Program-made: the position numbers and the translations under genes
Assembly (NCBI GenBank): GCA_964568735.1
Contig: CAZMRF010000001.1
Coordinates: forward strand, 290,627 to 354,626
Length of the DNA stretch: 64,000 bases
Source: CAZMRF01 sp964568735
GTDB taxonomy: Bacteria; Acidobacteriota; Polarisedimenticolia; JACPZX01
Direction of reading: 5' to 3'
Notes under the pieces: model-generated
What the model was told of the DNA's origin: nothing
Database searches by the model: none
Seen by the model: only the letters and a program-made list of their open reading frames with translations
Part shown: positions 1 to 8,236 of the stretch, piece after piece
Numbering within the stretch: the first letter of the stretch is position 1
Layout: each line of letters opens with the position of its first letter

Positions 1-379
1 GGTAGTCCAGCCAGGCCGCTCCGTCGCGAGCGGAGCGCGCCGCGATCGCCTTCGCGGCGATGGCAGGATCTCCGTCGATCCAGATCCCCTCGCCGGGCGT
101 GCGGAGGGCGAGGTGGCCGGGGCGGACGCCGCGGCGGCGCAGCCCATGCTTCTCCAGCTCCAGCGCGGAGATGATGCTTTCCCTCAGGCGCGAGCTGTCG
201 TGGAGGAGGCCGGGGCTCCTGAAGCCGGGGTGGAACTCCTCCCCGGAGGCGAGCCCGCCGGCGGAGGCCCTGCGCTCGACGACGACGACCTTCCTGCCCG
301 CTCCCGCGAGGAGGCCCGCTGTCGCGAGTCCGTTGGGGCCCGCGCCGATGACGATGACGTCGTAGCCGGAAGGCCCCAT
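1..379 (-). CDS. FAD-dependent phytoene-desaturase-like oxidoreductase, N-terminal part only
   Basis: Reading from the ATG at 379 to base 1 gives 126 residues without a stop, so the gene continues beyond the window. It opens with MGPSGYDVIVIGAGPNGLAT; the GxGxxG dinucleotide-binding loop is at residues 12-17 and the ERR..GG second FAD contact follows about 20 residues later, as in the amine-oxidase/phytoene-desaturase (COG1233) superfamily. The start codon shares one base with the TGA of the preceding gene (TGATG at 381-377), so translation is probably coupled. It is a paralogue of its neighbour at 379-1989 and third in an operon with a GcvT-like protein. The substrate is unknown; the family oxidises or saturates C-C or C-N bonds of diverse substrates. 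Confidence 0.8.
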   Translation of the reverse strand, partial: MGPSGYDVIVIGAGPNGLATAGLLAGAGRKVVVVERRASAGGLASGEEFHPGFRSPGLLHDSSRLRESIISALELEKHGLRRRGVRPGHLALRTPGEGIWIDGDPAIAAKAIAARSARDGAAWLDY

Positions 380-1989
380 CAGATCTCTCCCGACGCGAGG
401 AGCGCCTTCGAGGCGAGCTCTCCCGGGGCGCCCATGATCCCTCCGCCCGGATGCGCCCCCGACGCCGCTATCCAGAGGCGCCTCACCGGCGTCCTGTACC
501 TCGCCCAGCCGGCCGCGGGCCTCAGGAAGAGAAGCTGATCCAGGCTCAGCTCGCCGTGGAAGATGTTCCCCTCCGTGAGGCCGAACTCCTGCTCCAGGTC
601 CCACGGGGTGAGGACCTGGCGGTGGAGGATGGACTGCTTCAAGCTCGGGCAGTACTCGGCCAGCGTGTCCACGACCGCGTCCCCGAAGGCCTCCCGCCTC
701 TGCGGCCAGCTCGAAGGCCCTTCCTTGATCGCGTAGGGCGCGTACTGGACGAAGCAGGAGACGACGTGCTTGCCGGGAGGCGCGACCGTCGGATCCACGA
801 GCGAGGGGATGACGACGTTCAAATAGGGCCGTTCGGAGTAGTCCCCGTACTTCGCCTGATCGTAGGCCCGCTCCAGGTAATCGATGCCCGGCGCGATCGC
901 GATGTCCCCGCGCAGCCAGGGGCCGTCGCCCGGGCGGCAGGTGAACTCCGGGACGCGGTCCACGGCGAGGTTCACCTTGCCGCTGCTTCCGCGCATCTTG
1001 AAGCGCCGTATCTGCGCGGCGAACTCCGGATCGAGGTTCTCCTCTCCAACCAGCCTGAAGAAGGTCCGGTGGGGATCGAGCCCGGAGACGACCGCTTTCG
1101 CCCGGATCTCGTCGCCCGACTCCAGCACGACGCCCGAGGCGACCCTGTCGCGGATGAGAGCCTTGCTCACCGGAGCGCTCGTCAGGATCTCCGCCCCGTA
1201 GGCCCGTGCCGCGCGGGCAATCGCGTTGCTCACCTCCCCCGTGCCGCCCCTCGCGAAGCCCCAAGCCCTGAAGGCGCCGTCGATCTCACCCATGTAGTGG
1301 TGCAGGAGAACGTACGCCGTGCCGGGAGATCGCACGCCCAGGAAGGTTCCGATGATCCCGCTCACGGACATGGGAGCCTTCAAGATTTCGCTCTCGAACC
1401 ACTCGTCGAGGAAGTCCACGGAGGACATGGTCATGAGCTTGAAGTTCAGGTAGCGGAGATCCTCGCTGTAGCGGCCCATCTCGCGGGTCAGCCTGAGGAG
1501 CCGGACCAGCTCGCGGGGATCGAAGGAGGCGGGGTCGGGAGCTGGAGAGTCGATGACGGTCTTCGCGAAGCGCGCCAGCCTCGTCATCGCGAGGCCGAAC
1601 TCGGGGTAGATCTCCGCATCGCGCGCGGAGAACTTCGAGATCTCGCGCCGGTTCTCGTGGCCGTCGGGCCCGCGCGTCAGGCATCGCCCGTCGGGCAGCG
1701 GAAGGAAGGAGTACTCGAGCGGGATGATCTCCAGGCCATGGCGGGGCAGGTCCAGCTCCCGGATGATGTGAGGCCGGAAAAGGCTCACCACGTAGGAGCA
1801 GACGGAGAAGGTGAAGCCGGGGAAGACTTCCTCGCTGACGGCGGCGCCGCCGAGGACGTGGCGCCGCTCGAGCACCAGCACCTTCCTCCCCGCCCGGGCC
1901 AGGTAGGCCGCGCAGGTCAGCCCGTTGTGGCCTCCGCCCACGATGATGGCGTCGTAGCTGCTGCGTGAAGGACGCCCCGTGCCGCTCAC
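379..1989 (-). CDS. NAD(P)/FAD-dependent oxidoreductase, phytoene-desaturase/PYROXD2-like
   Basis: 536 residues from a GTG at 1989, which overlaps the TGA of the upstream aminomethyltransferase (GTGA at 1989-1986). A longer reading frame to 2310 exists but lies inside that gene. Residues 12-30 carry the Rossmann loop YDAIIVGGGHNGL and then LVLERRHVLGGAA, the two FAD contacts of the COG1233 family. A C-terminal segment near residues 505-525 (LWIAASGAHPGGGIMGAPG) matches the second FAD-binding block of this family. Length is typical. No signal peptide. Operon context: GcvT-like protein, this enzyme, then a second oxidoreductase. I infer a shared oxidative pathway, possibly on N-methylated or aminated substrates; the sequence does not fix the substrate. 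Confidence 0.85.
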   Translation of the reverse strand: MSGTGRPSRSSYDAIIVGGGHNGLTCAAYLARAGRKVLVLERRHVLGGAAVSEEVFPGFTFSVCSYVVSLFRPHIIRELDLPRHGLEIIPLEYSFLPLPDGRCLTRGPDGHENRREISKFSARDAEIYPEFGLAMTRLARFAKTVIDSPAPDPASFDPRELVRLLRLTREMGRYSEDLRYLNFKLMTMSSVDFLDEWFESEILKAPMSVSGIIGTFLGVRSPGTAYVLLHHYMGEIDGAFRAWGFARGGTGEVSNAIARAARAYGAEILTSAPVSKALIRDRVASGVVLESGDEIRAKAVVSGLDPHRTFFRLVGEENLDPEFAAQIRRFKMRGSSGKVNLAVDRVPEFTCRPGDGPWLRGDIAIAPGIDYLERAYDQAKYGDYSERPYLNVVIPSLVDPTVAPPGKHVVSCFVQYAPYAIKEGPSSWPQRREAFGDAVVDTLAEYCPSLKQSILHRQVLTPWDLEQEFGLTEGNIFHGELSLDQLLFLRPAAGWARYRTPVRRLWIAASGAHPGGGIMGAPGELASKALLASGEI

Positions 1990-3176
1990 GCCTTCTTCCT
2001 CTCGGGATCGAAAAAGGGCGGCTTCGCCACGGTGGCCGTGATCTGCCGCCTCTCGTACTCCGCGGTCACCTCGATCCTCAGGCGCGTTCCCGGCGCGGCC
2101 CAGGGGGCCCGGACGGAGGCGAGCGCCAGGTTCTTCTTGAGCGTGGGCGACCAGGCCCCGCTCGAGGCCTTCCCCACCTGCCGCCCCCGCGAGTCGTAGA
2201 CGGGCACCGGAGTCCTCCAGGCCCCGACGGGGACCTGGGGCGGCAGCCCGAACTCCGCGAAGACGGCCTCGTACTCGTCCCAGTCGTAGACGAGGCCGAC
2301 GAAGTGCCACTCGGACCCCTTTCGCCTCTCCTCCTGCAGCGCCCGCTGGCCGATGAAGGGATCGCGCTCGAGGTTGACCGTCCAGCCCAGGTTGATCTCG
2401 TAGGGAGTGGACTTGCGCGACTCGATCGCGCAGTGGTTCGCGCTGAAGTAGTCCACGCCATTCATGATGAAGCCCGCCTCGATCCGGGTGACGTCGAGCG
2501 CGTCGAGCCCCGCAGGGAGGATGCGGTGAGGTCGCCCTGCTTCCATGATCGCGTCGTAGACGCCGAGCGCATCGTCCGGCTCCATCCAGATCTCGTAGCC
2601 GAGATCCCCCGTGTAGCCCGTGCGGGAGACCCAGACGTCAGCTCCCGCCAGTCGCGTCCGGGCTATCGAGAAGAACTTCAAGTCCTGCACGCCGCCGCGG
2701 ACGACCTGCCCGAGGATCTCCCGTGACCTGGGTCCCTGCAGCGCCAGGGCTCCGATCCTCGTGCTGCTCTCCTCGAGGGTGACCCGGAAGCTCCTCGCGT
2801 GGCGCTGGAGCCAAGCCAGGGCCGGCTCGGCGGCCGTCACCCGGAACCAGTCCTCGTCGAGCCTCGAAACGGTCCCGTCGTCCACCACCTTGCCGTCGTC
2901 GTCGCACCAGCAGAGATAGGTCACGCGCCCCGCCTTGAGCTTCGTGATGTCCCGGACCATCACCAGCGAGAGAAAGCGCGCGGCGTCGCGCCCCCGCACC
3001 TCGTACTTGAAGAGAGGCGTGACGTCGAGGAGGCCGGCCGCGTGGCGGTAGGCGTAGTACTCGCGCTCGTGGCTGACGTCGTAGGAGCGGACGGCGAAGT
3101 AGCCCGCCCAGTCCTTCCAAGCCATGCTCGTGCAGAGGGCGGACGTTCTGGGATGGAAGGGTGACGGTATCGGCAT
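1986..3176 (-). CDS. GcvT-like aminomethyltransferase (folate-binding)
   Basis: 396 residues. FHPRTSALC at residues 7-15 and the following segment resemble aminomethyltransferase-family proteins that are not part of a glycine cleavage operon. The conserved DDDGKVVDDG turn near residue 90 corresponds to the folate-contacting region of GcvT/DmdA, and NLGWTVNL..DPFIGQRAL near residue 265 is the typical GcvT beta-barrel entry. A C-terminal barrel domain with GKASSGAWSPTL is present. No gcvH or gcvP lies nearby, so a tetrahydrofolate-dependent demethylase or transferase role with the two downstream flavoproteins is more likely than glycine cleavage; this is inference. First gene of the operon; it overlaps the next by 4 bases. 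Confidence 0.85.
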   Translation of the reverse strand: MPIPSPFHPRTSALCTSMAWKDWAGYFAVRSYDVSHEREYYAYRHAAGLLDVTPLFKYEVRGRDAARFLSLVMVRDITKLKAGRVTYLCWCDDDGKVVDDGTVSRLDEDWFRVTAAEPALAWLQRHARSFRVTLEESSTRIGALALQGPRSREILGQVVRGGVQDLKFFSIARTRLAGADVWVSRTGYTGDLGYEIWMEPDDALGVYDAIMEAGRPHRILPAGLDALDVTRIEAGFIMNGVDYFSANHCAIESRKSTPYEINLGWTVNLERDPFIGQRALQEERRKGSEWHFVGLVYDWDEYEAVFAEFGLPPQVPVGAWRTPVPVYDSRGRQVGKASSGAWSPTLKKNLALASVRAPWAAPGTRLRIEVTAEYERRQITATVAKPPFFDPERKKA

Positions 3177-3542
3177 CGTTCGAAGGAATCGTCGAGACGG
3201 CTTGTGTAGGGGGTTCGGGCCAGGCGCTTTGGGTTCGGCGCGATTCTACCATCCGCGCCTGCATGCGGGATCAATACGGAATCCATCGCGCATCCAGCGC
3301 ACGGAGCGGACGCCCGAAGGCCGGCTGTGAAGACCCATCGAGGCCATGCCTGATTACGGTTGGTGGCGCGGGACGGAGGGCAGCGCCCGGAGCGTACGTC
3401 TGGAGTCCGGCGGTGATGTCACCTCGGGCCCCGCTGTAACCACGGCGGAAGTAGGAGCGCAGGGCGATGGCCTCCGTCCCGCGCTGAGATCGCCGTTCAC
3501 TGGTCGCGGTGGGCGACCCTCCGTCCCGCGCTGAGCACCCTG
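3177..3542. repeat. Gene-free stretch with short direct and inverted repeats
   Basis: No convincing gene. An 18-base repeat CCTCCGTCCCGCGCTGAG occurs twice in direct orientation at 3471-3488 and 3518-3535 (47 bases apart), and 14 bases of it recur inverted at 3366-3379. A related 15-base core (CCCGCGCTGAGCACC) also appears at about 56129-56144, at the far end of the window. This suggests a dispersed extragenic repeat. The stretch also carries the upstream region of the aminomethyltransferase operon and the 3' flank of the response-regulator gene. Confidence 0.55.
3243..3251 (-). promoter_or_regulatory. Possible extended -10 promoter for the aminomethyltransferase operon
   Basis: On the minus strand TGGTAGAAT (3251-3243) fits an extended -10 element (TGn-TAGAAT), about 65 bases upstream of the ATG at 3176. 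No good -35 hexamer sits at 17 bases. Seen by eye only. Confidence 0.3.
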
Positions 3543-4223
3543 TCAGCCCGTGAACTTGTAGCCGACGCGGTGGACGGTGACGATGTACTTCGGCTCGGCG
3601 GGCGTATCCTCGACCTTCTTGCGCAGCTTGGCCACGTGCATGTCCACAGTGCGCGTCAGCGGCGCCTCGTTGTAGTCCCAGACGGAGTCGAGGAGCTCCT
3701 CGCGCCCGACGACCTGGCCGCGATGCTCGATGAAGTACTTGAGCAGCTTCAGCTCCCGCGCGGTCATCTCCAGGAGCTGACCTCCCTTCCTGGCCTCGGC
3801 TTTCTTGAAATCCACCGCGACGTCGCCGAACTCATACGAGTCGACCGAGGGGCCGCTGCCCGAGATGCGGCGCAGCAGAGCCTCCACCCGCGCCATCAGC
3901 TCCATGAAGCCGAAGGGCTTGGTCACGTAGTCGTCGGCACCCAGCTTGAGCCCGAGGACCTTGTCGATCTCCTGCCCTCGGGCGGTGAGCATGATGATGG
4001 GGAGGCTGTTCCCCTCCTTGCGGATCTCCCGGCAGAGGTCGAGTCCGTTCAGCTTCGGCAGCATCACGTCGAGGACCATGAGATCGGGCCGTCCGTCGCG
4101 CGCGAGGCGGAGCCCCTCGGCCCCGTCGCGGGCCGTGAGGACCTCGTAGCCCTCGTACTCGAAGCCGTCCTTGAGAGCGACGGCCATCGAAGCGTCATCC
4201 TCGACGATCAGGACCTTCGGCAT
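3543..4223 (-). CDS. OmpR/PhoB-family response regulator
   Basis: 226 residues from the ATG at 4223, preceded by a strong GGGAGGAGA ribosome site; a longer frame to 4322 lies inside the kinase gene. The receiver domain begins PKVLIVEDD, has the phospho-acceptor Asp in LMVLDVMLPKLNG near residue 52, T in MLTARGQ, and Lys in YVTKPFGFMELMARV. The C-terminal winged helix (about 130-226) ends TVDMHVAKLRKKVE...IVTVHRVGYKF, typical of PhoB/OmpR DNA binding. It overlaps the upstream histidine kinase gene by 29 bases, forming one two-component operon. Target genes are unknown; the secreted PDZ gene is divergent from the operon. Confidence 0.95.
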   Translation of the reverse strand: MPKVLIVEDDASMAVALKDGFEYEGYEVLTARDGAEGLRLARDGRPDLMVLDVMLPKLNGLDLCREIRKEGNSLPIIMLTARGQEIDKVLGLKLGADDYVTKPFGFMELMARVEALLRRISGSGPSVDSYEFGDVAVDFKKAEARKGGQLLEMTARELKLLKYFIEHRGQVVGREELLDSVWDYNEAPLTRTVDMHVAKLRKKVEDTPAEPKYIVTVHRVGYKFTG

Positions 4224-5856
4224 TCTCCTCCCCTCTCCTGGCGGCGCCGGACCCAAGCGGCAGGCGGATGTAGAAGGTGCTCCCCTGGCCCGGCTCGCTC
4301 TCGACGGACACGCGGCCTTCATGGGCTCGCACGATGTGGTGAACGATGGAGAGGCCCAGCCCGCTCCCCTTCACGTCGTGAACGAGGCCCGTCCCGACCC
4401 GGTGGAATCTCTCGAAGATCTTCTTCTGCTCCTGCCGGGCGATGCCGACTCCCCGGTCGCTCACCGCCACGACGGCCTCGCTCCCCTCCCGGTAGAGGCG
4501 CACCCCTATCATCTTGGACTCACCCGAGTACTTCACGGCGTTGTCCAGGAGGTTGTTCAGCGCCTGACCCATCGCGTCCGGATCGATCCGCATGCCGGGA
4601 AGGGGCATGCCGGGGAGATCGAGCGAGACCTCCCAGCCTTGCTGGGCCATCCGCACTTCGAAGGTCCGCAGCGTGGCGGTGATGACCTGGAGCAGATCGG
4701 CCTCCACGAAGTCATAGGTCTTCCTGCCCGACTCGATCTTGGAGAAGTCGAGGATGTTGTCGATGAGCCTCGAGAGCCTGCGGCTCTCAGCCTCGATGTA
4801 CTCGCCATACTCCTGGATCCGCTCGTCCGTGCGCGCCCTGCCGAGCTTGAGGAACTCGGCGAAGACGCGGATGGAGGCGAGAGGCGTCCTCAGCTCGTGC
4901 GAGACGTTCGAGACGAAGTCCGACTTCATCTCGCTGAGCTTCATGGCCCGATCGGCCGCGCGCAGCGCGAAGACCGCTCCCCCCAGCACGACGATCCCCA
5001 GGAGGATGGACTCGGTCATGTTCACGGCGAACTGGGTCCGGGCCCACTGTTCGGGGGAGTACCCGCGGCTCTGCAGCCCCAGCGTCCAGTCGGTGAAGAT
5101 GAAATCGAACCCCGCCTCCACCTCGTCGTCGTACTGCCCGTAGTCTCCCGTTGCCAGCACGACGTCGTCCGTCTGGTTGCGCACGGTCACCACCAGCTCT
5201 TCCATGGCCTCGTTCGGGAAGAAGTGGGGCAGGGACTTCTCGATGACCCAGGGAAGCAGATTGTTGCGGAAGTACTTCGGGTCCACGATCATCCCCGCCA
5301 CGCCCACGATCTGGTTGCGGTGGTCCGTGATGGGGTTCAGGAGGAAGCGGTAGTCGGGGTTCCTCTCGTCCACCCTCAGGGAGACGGACTCCGTGGGCAT
5401 CCCCGTCGAAGACATCATCTGCCAGGGAACGCAGGCGACGATCATGGCCATCGACTCGTCCGAGGAGGGCACCATCACGAGGGCGTGGCCGTTGGGATCG
5501 TACTGGTAGAAGTTCCCGAAGGCGTCCTTCGCGAAGTTCACGAGGAAGAGGCGCGACGCGCCCTCGACGGGCTTCTTCTTCCACATCAAGGCCGCCTTGT
5601 GAAGCTCGTCATCGAGGAAGATCGACGAGGGCACGTTGAGCGCCCTCTCTCCCAGAGAGCGGTAGAAGTACTGGACTTCCGTGCTGACGGCCTCGAGATA
5701 GTTGTTCAGCGCCGCCCGGTGAGCGATCGTCGAGACCGATTCGAGCTTCGTCAGCCAGACGTACTGCAGGCCCAGCAGGAGGAGAAGCGGAGCCACCACG
5801 GCGCCGAGGGCCACGAGAAGCGTGTGCCTTCGAAGGAATTCCTTGAGCGATCGCAT
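4195..5856 (-). CDS. Membrane sensor histidine kinase
   Basis: 553 residues. Transmembrane helices near residues 13-36 and 280-300 enclose an extracytoplasmic sensing region of about 240 residues. The dimerisation/phosphoacceptor box NVSHELRTPLAS has His320. The ATPase domain shows N-box NNLLDNAVKYS, G1 DRGVGI, F-box FERFHR and G2 GSGLGLSIV. No HAMP domain is evident between TM2 and the H-box, which follows within about 20 residues. The gene pairs with the overlapping response regulator. TATATT at 5866-5871 lies only 9 bases upstream of the ATG, without an obvious Shine-Dalgarno, so a leaderless transcript is possible. The signal is unknown. Confidence 0.95.
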   Translation of the reverse strand: MRSLKEFLRRHTLLVALGAVVAPLLLLLGLQYVWLTKLESVSTIAHRAALNNYLEAVSTEVQYFYRSLGERALNVPSSIFLDDELHKAALMWKKKPVEGASRLFLVNFAKDAFGNFYQYDPNGHALVMVPSSDESMAMIVACVPWQMMSSTGMPTESVSLRVDERNPDYRFLLNPITDHRNQIVGVAGMIVDPKYFRNNLLPWVIEKSLPHFFPNEAMEELVVTVRNQTDDVVLATGDYGQYDDEVEAGFDFIFTDWTLGLQSRGYSPEQWARTQFAVNMTESILLGIVVLGGAVFALRAADRAMKLSEMKSDFVSNVSHELRTPLASIRVFAEFLKLGRARTDERIQEYGEYIEAESRRLSRLIDNILDFSKIESGRKTYDFVEADLLQVITATLRTFEVRMAQQGWEVSLDLPGMPLPGMRIDPDAMGQALNNLLDNAVKYSGESKMIGVRLYREGSEAVVAVSDRGVGIARQEQKKIFERFHRVGTGLVHDVKGSGLGLSIVHHIVRAHEGRVSVESEPGQGSTFYIRLPLGSGAARRGEENAEGPDRRG

Positions 5857-6116
5857 CGCTCAGCGAATATACCCCATGGTCCGCGGCCCGAGCCCGTCCT
5901 CCGTTCATCCGCTTTACATCTTCTTGACAACTGAGACAGGTTTTTACCCGCTCCGGGACGACATTTACAGGCGTACCTCGTAGGATTGCACCTGATCGTC
6001 GCGCGGGGTCGCTGGTTGCCTGACCTCGGTTCCGGCGACGGACAAACCGCGGGAGGCGCTCGAAGAACCAGGTGGCTCGGCGGACGATCTCCCCGCTGCT
6101 CGGAGGCTGGAAGAGG

Positions 6117-6590
6117 ATGCGGAAGACCCTGCTTGCAATGCTTGCCATGGCCGTAGCCGCGGCCGTCCCCGCGATCGCGGGACACGGACACGAGAAGTGC
6201 TCCTACGACACACAGACCTGCCTGAACATGATGGCCGAGAAGATGAAGAACAGCGGCTGGATCGGCGTCGAGCTGGACAAGAACGAGGAGTCCGGCATCA
6301 TCACCGTTACGAAAGTGATCGACGGGAGTCCCGCCGAGAAGGCCGGCCTGAAGGCCGGCGACGTCCTCTACGCCATCGACGGTATCGTCCTGGGCACCGA
6401 GAACGAGGACAAGATCATGCAGGCGAAGAAGTCGTGGAAGCCGGGCACGTCCATCAGCTACACGATCAAGAGGGATGGCCAGGATCGCAAGGCTGCCATC
6501 ACCCTCGCGCCGATGCCCGCCGACATCCTCGCGCGCTACATCGGCGAGCACATGCTCGACCACGCCGCCGTCGAGGTGGCCGCCAAGTAA
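6117..6590 (+). CDS. Secreted PDZ-domain protein
   Basis: 157 residues from ATG 6117, chosen because it gives a clean signal peptide (MRKTLLAMLAMAVAAAVPAIA) and follows GGAGG/AGAGG. The mature start HGHEKCSYDTQTC has two Cys and two His that could form a disulfide or bind metal. A PDZ domain (about 45-140) shows GWIGVELD, DGSPAEKAGLKAGDVLYAIDG and the closing beta-strand ISYTIKRDGQ. No protease domain is present, so it is a stand-alone PDZ protein of the periplasm or cell exterior. It is divergent from the two-component operon and followed by tandem terminator hairpins. Function unknown; binding an extracytoplasmic peptide or acting as a stress adaptor is a guess from the family. Confidence 0.85.
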   Translation: MRKTLLAMLAMAVAAAVPAIAGHGHEKCSYDTQTCLNMMAEKMKNSGWIGVELDKNEESGIITVTKVIDGSPAEKAGLKAGDVLYAIDGIVLGTENEDKIMQAKKSWKPGTSISYTIKRDGQDRKAAITLAPMPADILARYIGEHMLDHAAVEVAAK

Positions 6591-6604
6591 GGATTCAATC
6601 CCCC

Positions 6605-6705
6605 TGGGCCGGTGTCGCACCCACCGGCCCACCGGAGACTCCCTCCTCTGTTCCACGTCTCCGGACTGCTCGGGCCGCCCCCCCGGCGGCCCGAGCTTTG
6701 TCTTT
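6605..6705 (+). terminator. Tandem hairpins; the second is a Rho-independent terminator
   Basis: First hairpin: TGGGCCGGTG (6605-6614) pairs perfectly with CACCGGCCCA (6622-6631) around a 7-base loop. Second: GCTCGGGCCGCC (6668-6679) pairs perfectly with 6685-6696 around five Cs, followed by TTTGTCTTT (6697-6705). It lies 15 bases after the PDZ stop codon. The T-rich tail is on the plus strand only, so it terminates the PDZ transcript rather than the convergent amidohydrolase. Confidence 0.85.
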
Positions 6706-6794
6706 CCCCGGTCGTCTCCGGCTGGACTCTTCGCTTCAGGTCAGCGTGGCCCCCGCTCGTGCGCCCGGGCGCCGGATCGCACCCCGGCGAGGGC

Positions 6795-8099
6795 CTACTC
6801 CCCGACCCCGGCCTTCCCGCCGCCGCCGAGGAAGTCCAGGACCACGGAGGTCATCGCCCGGATCCCGACCTCCACCGCGCCGTCGTCCGCCCTCATGTCC
6901 GGGGTGTGCAGCCCGCCCGAGCTCCCGCCCGGCGCCCTGACACCCAGGTGGAAGTAGAAGCCCGGCACCCTCCTCGCGAAGAAGGCGAAGTCCTCACCGG
7001 CCATCAGCGGATCCATGCGTTGAACCGATCCCGCGCCCAGCGTTCGCTCGAGCGCCCCCACCGCGCGGGCCGTCAGCGCTTCGTCGTTCACCGTGGCCGG
7101 GCAGACCTCGATGTACTCCAAGTCGTAGCTTCCCCCGCCGGAGGCGGTGATGCCGGCGAGGATCTCCTGCATGCGCCGCCGGATCTGATCGCGGATCGCG
7201 TCGTCGTAGCTCCTCACGGTTCCCTCGAGCTGGACTTCGCCGGGGATGATGTTGAATCGCGTCCCGCCGCGGAAGATCCCGATCGTCACGACGCTGGGCG
7301 CCAGGGGCGAGAGGCTCCGGGATCGGATCGTCTGGAGCGCCATGACGGCCTGCGACCCAATGACGATGGGATCGATCCCCTCCTCCGGCGCAGCGCCGTG
7401 CGACTGCTTGCCGCGGATCGTGATCCTGATCCGATCCGAGGCGGCCATGGCCGGCCCGGGGCTCCACCCCGCCTGCCCGACCTCGAGGGAGGGGGCCGAG
7501 TGCAGAGCGAAGATCGCCTCGGGCACGGGGTTCTCGAGGACTCCCGCCTCCACCATCTGGAGCGCGGCGTCCATCTCTCCGGGGGGAGCCCCCTCCTCGG
7601 CGGGCTGGAAGATGAACTTGACGGCTCCGGGCAGCGTGTCGCGCATCCGGGAGAGGACCGATGCCACGCCGAGCAGCACGGCCGTATGGACGTCATGGCC
7701 GCAGGCGTGCGCCACCCCCACCTCCTGCCCCTCGTAGACGTCGCGGCGCCCGGAGGCGAAGGGCAGGCCGGTAGCCTCCGTTACGGGCAGGGCGTCCATG
7801 TCGGCCCGAAGGGCCACGATCGGGCCCGGCCGCCCACCCTTCAGGATGGCAACGACCCCCGTGCCCGCGACTCCGGTCCGGATCTCCGTGAATCCCAGGC
7901 TCTGGAGGTGGCGCGCGACGAGCTGAGCGGTCTCGTGCTCACGGAAACCCAGCTCGGGATTCTGGTGGATGCGATGGCGGATCTCGATGATCGCAGGAGT
8001 GACCTGCTCGACGGCCTCCTCCAGCGACGCGGCACCGGCCGTCCCGGGCAGGACGGCGGCAAGGGCCAGGGCTGCGAGACGAGTCACTCGTCGGATCAT
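6795..8099 (-). CDS. Secreted M20-family amidohydrolase/metallopeptidase
   Basis: 434 residues from ATG 8099, preceded by GTGGAGGATCG and starting a signal peptide (MIRRVTRLAALALAAVLPGTAGA). Family hallmarks of amidohydrolase/carboxypeptidase M20D (hippuricase, IAA-amino-acid hydrolase type): LRADMDALP, HACGHDVHTAVLLG (metal-binding Cys/His), FQPAEEG (catalytic Glu), ALHSAP and MAGEDFAFFARRVPG. A lid/dimerisation domain lies between residues of about 210 and 320. Likely hydrolyses N-acyl amino acids or short peptides in the periplasm or outside. It stands alone on the minus strand, 137 bases downstream of the GDYXXLXY gene. The exact substrate cannot be read from sequence. Confidence 0.92.
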   Translation of the reverse strand: MIRRVTRLAALALAAVLPGTAGAASLEEAVEQVTPAIIEIRHRIHQNPELGFREHETAQLVARHLQSLGFTEIRTGVAGTGVVAILKGGRPGPIVALRADMDALPVTEATGLPFASGRRDVYEGQEVGVAHACGHDVHTAVLLGVASVLSRMRDTLPGAVKFIFQPAEEGAPPGEMDAALQMVEAGVLENPVPEAIFALHSAPSLEVGQAGWSPGPAMAASDRIRITIRGKQSHGAAPEEGIDPIVIGSQAVMALQTIRSRSLSPLAPSVVTIGIFRGGTRFNIIPGEVQLEGTVRSYDDAIRDQIRRRMQEILAGITASGGGSYDLEYIEVCPATVNDEALTARAVGALERTLGAGSVQRMDPLMAGEDFAFFARRVPGFYFHLGVRAPGGSSGGLHTPDMRADDGAVEVGIRAMTSVVLDFLGGGGKAGVGE

Positions 8100-8236
8100 C
8101 GATCCTCCACTCTCCATGAGAGGTGGCGGGATCCACCTCGGCACCGGAGCTGGCGCCGCAGCATATGGGAACCTGCCCTCCCAGGCCAGTGCTCGCGGAG
8201 CGGGCTCCGCGGTCTCGGGATCGACGAGGTGCGGGT

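Noticed and set aside
451..1968. Long plus-strand open frame opposite the FAD oxidoreductase
   Set aside because: High-GC antisense shadow: rich in Arg, Gly, Ala and Pro, no family motif, no ribosome site, and the opposite strand encodes a clear enzyme. The same holds for long opposite-strand frames at 8955-10487, 30691-32547, 39377-41305 and 60353-61963.
5913..5952. TTGACA at 5924-5929 as promoter for the PDZ gene
   Set aside because: No acceptable -10 hexamer at 16-18 bases; the following bases are CCCGCT or similar. Left as an unproven -35.
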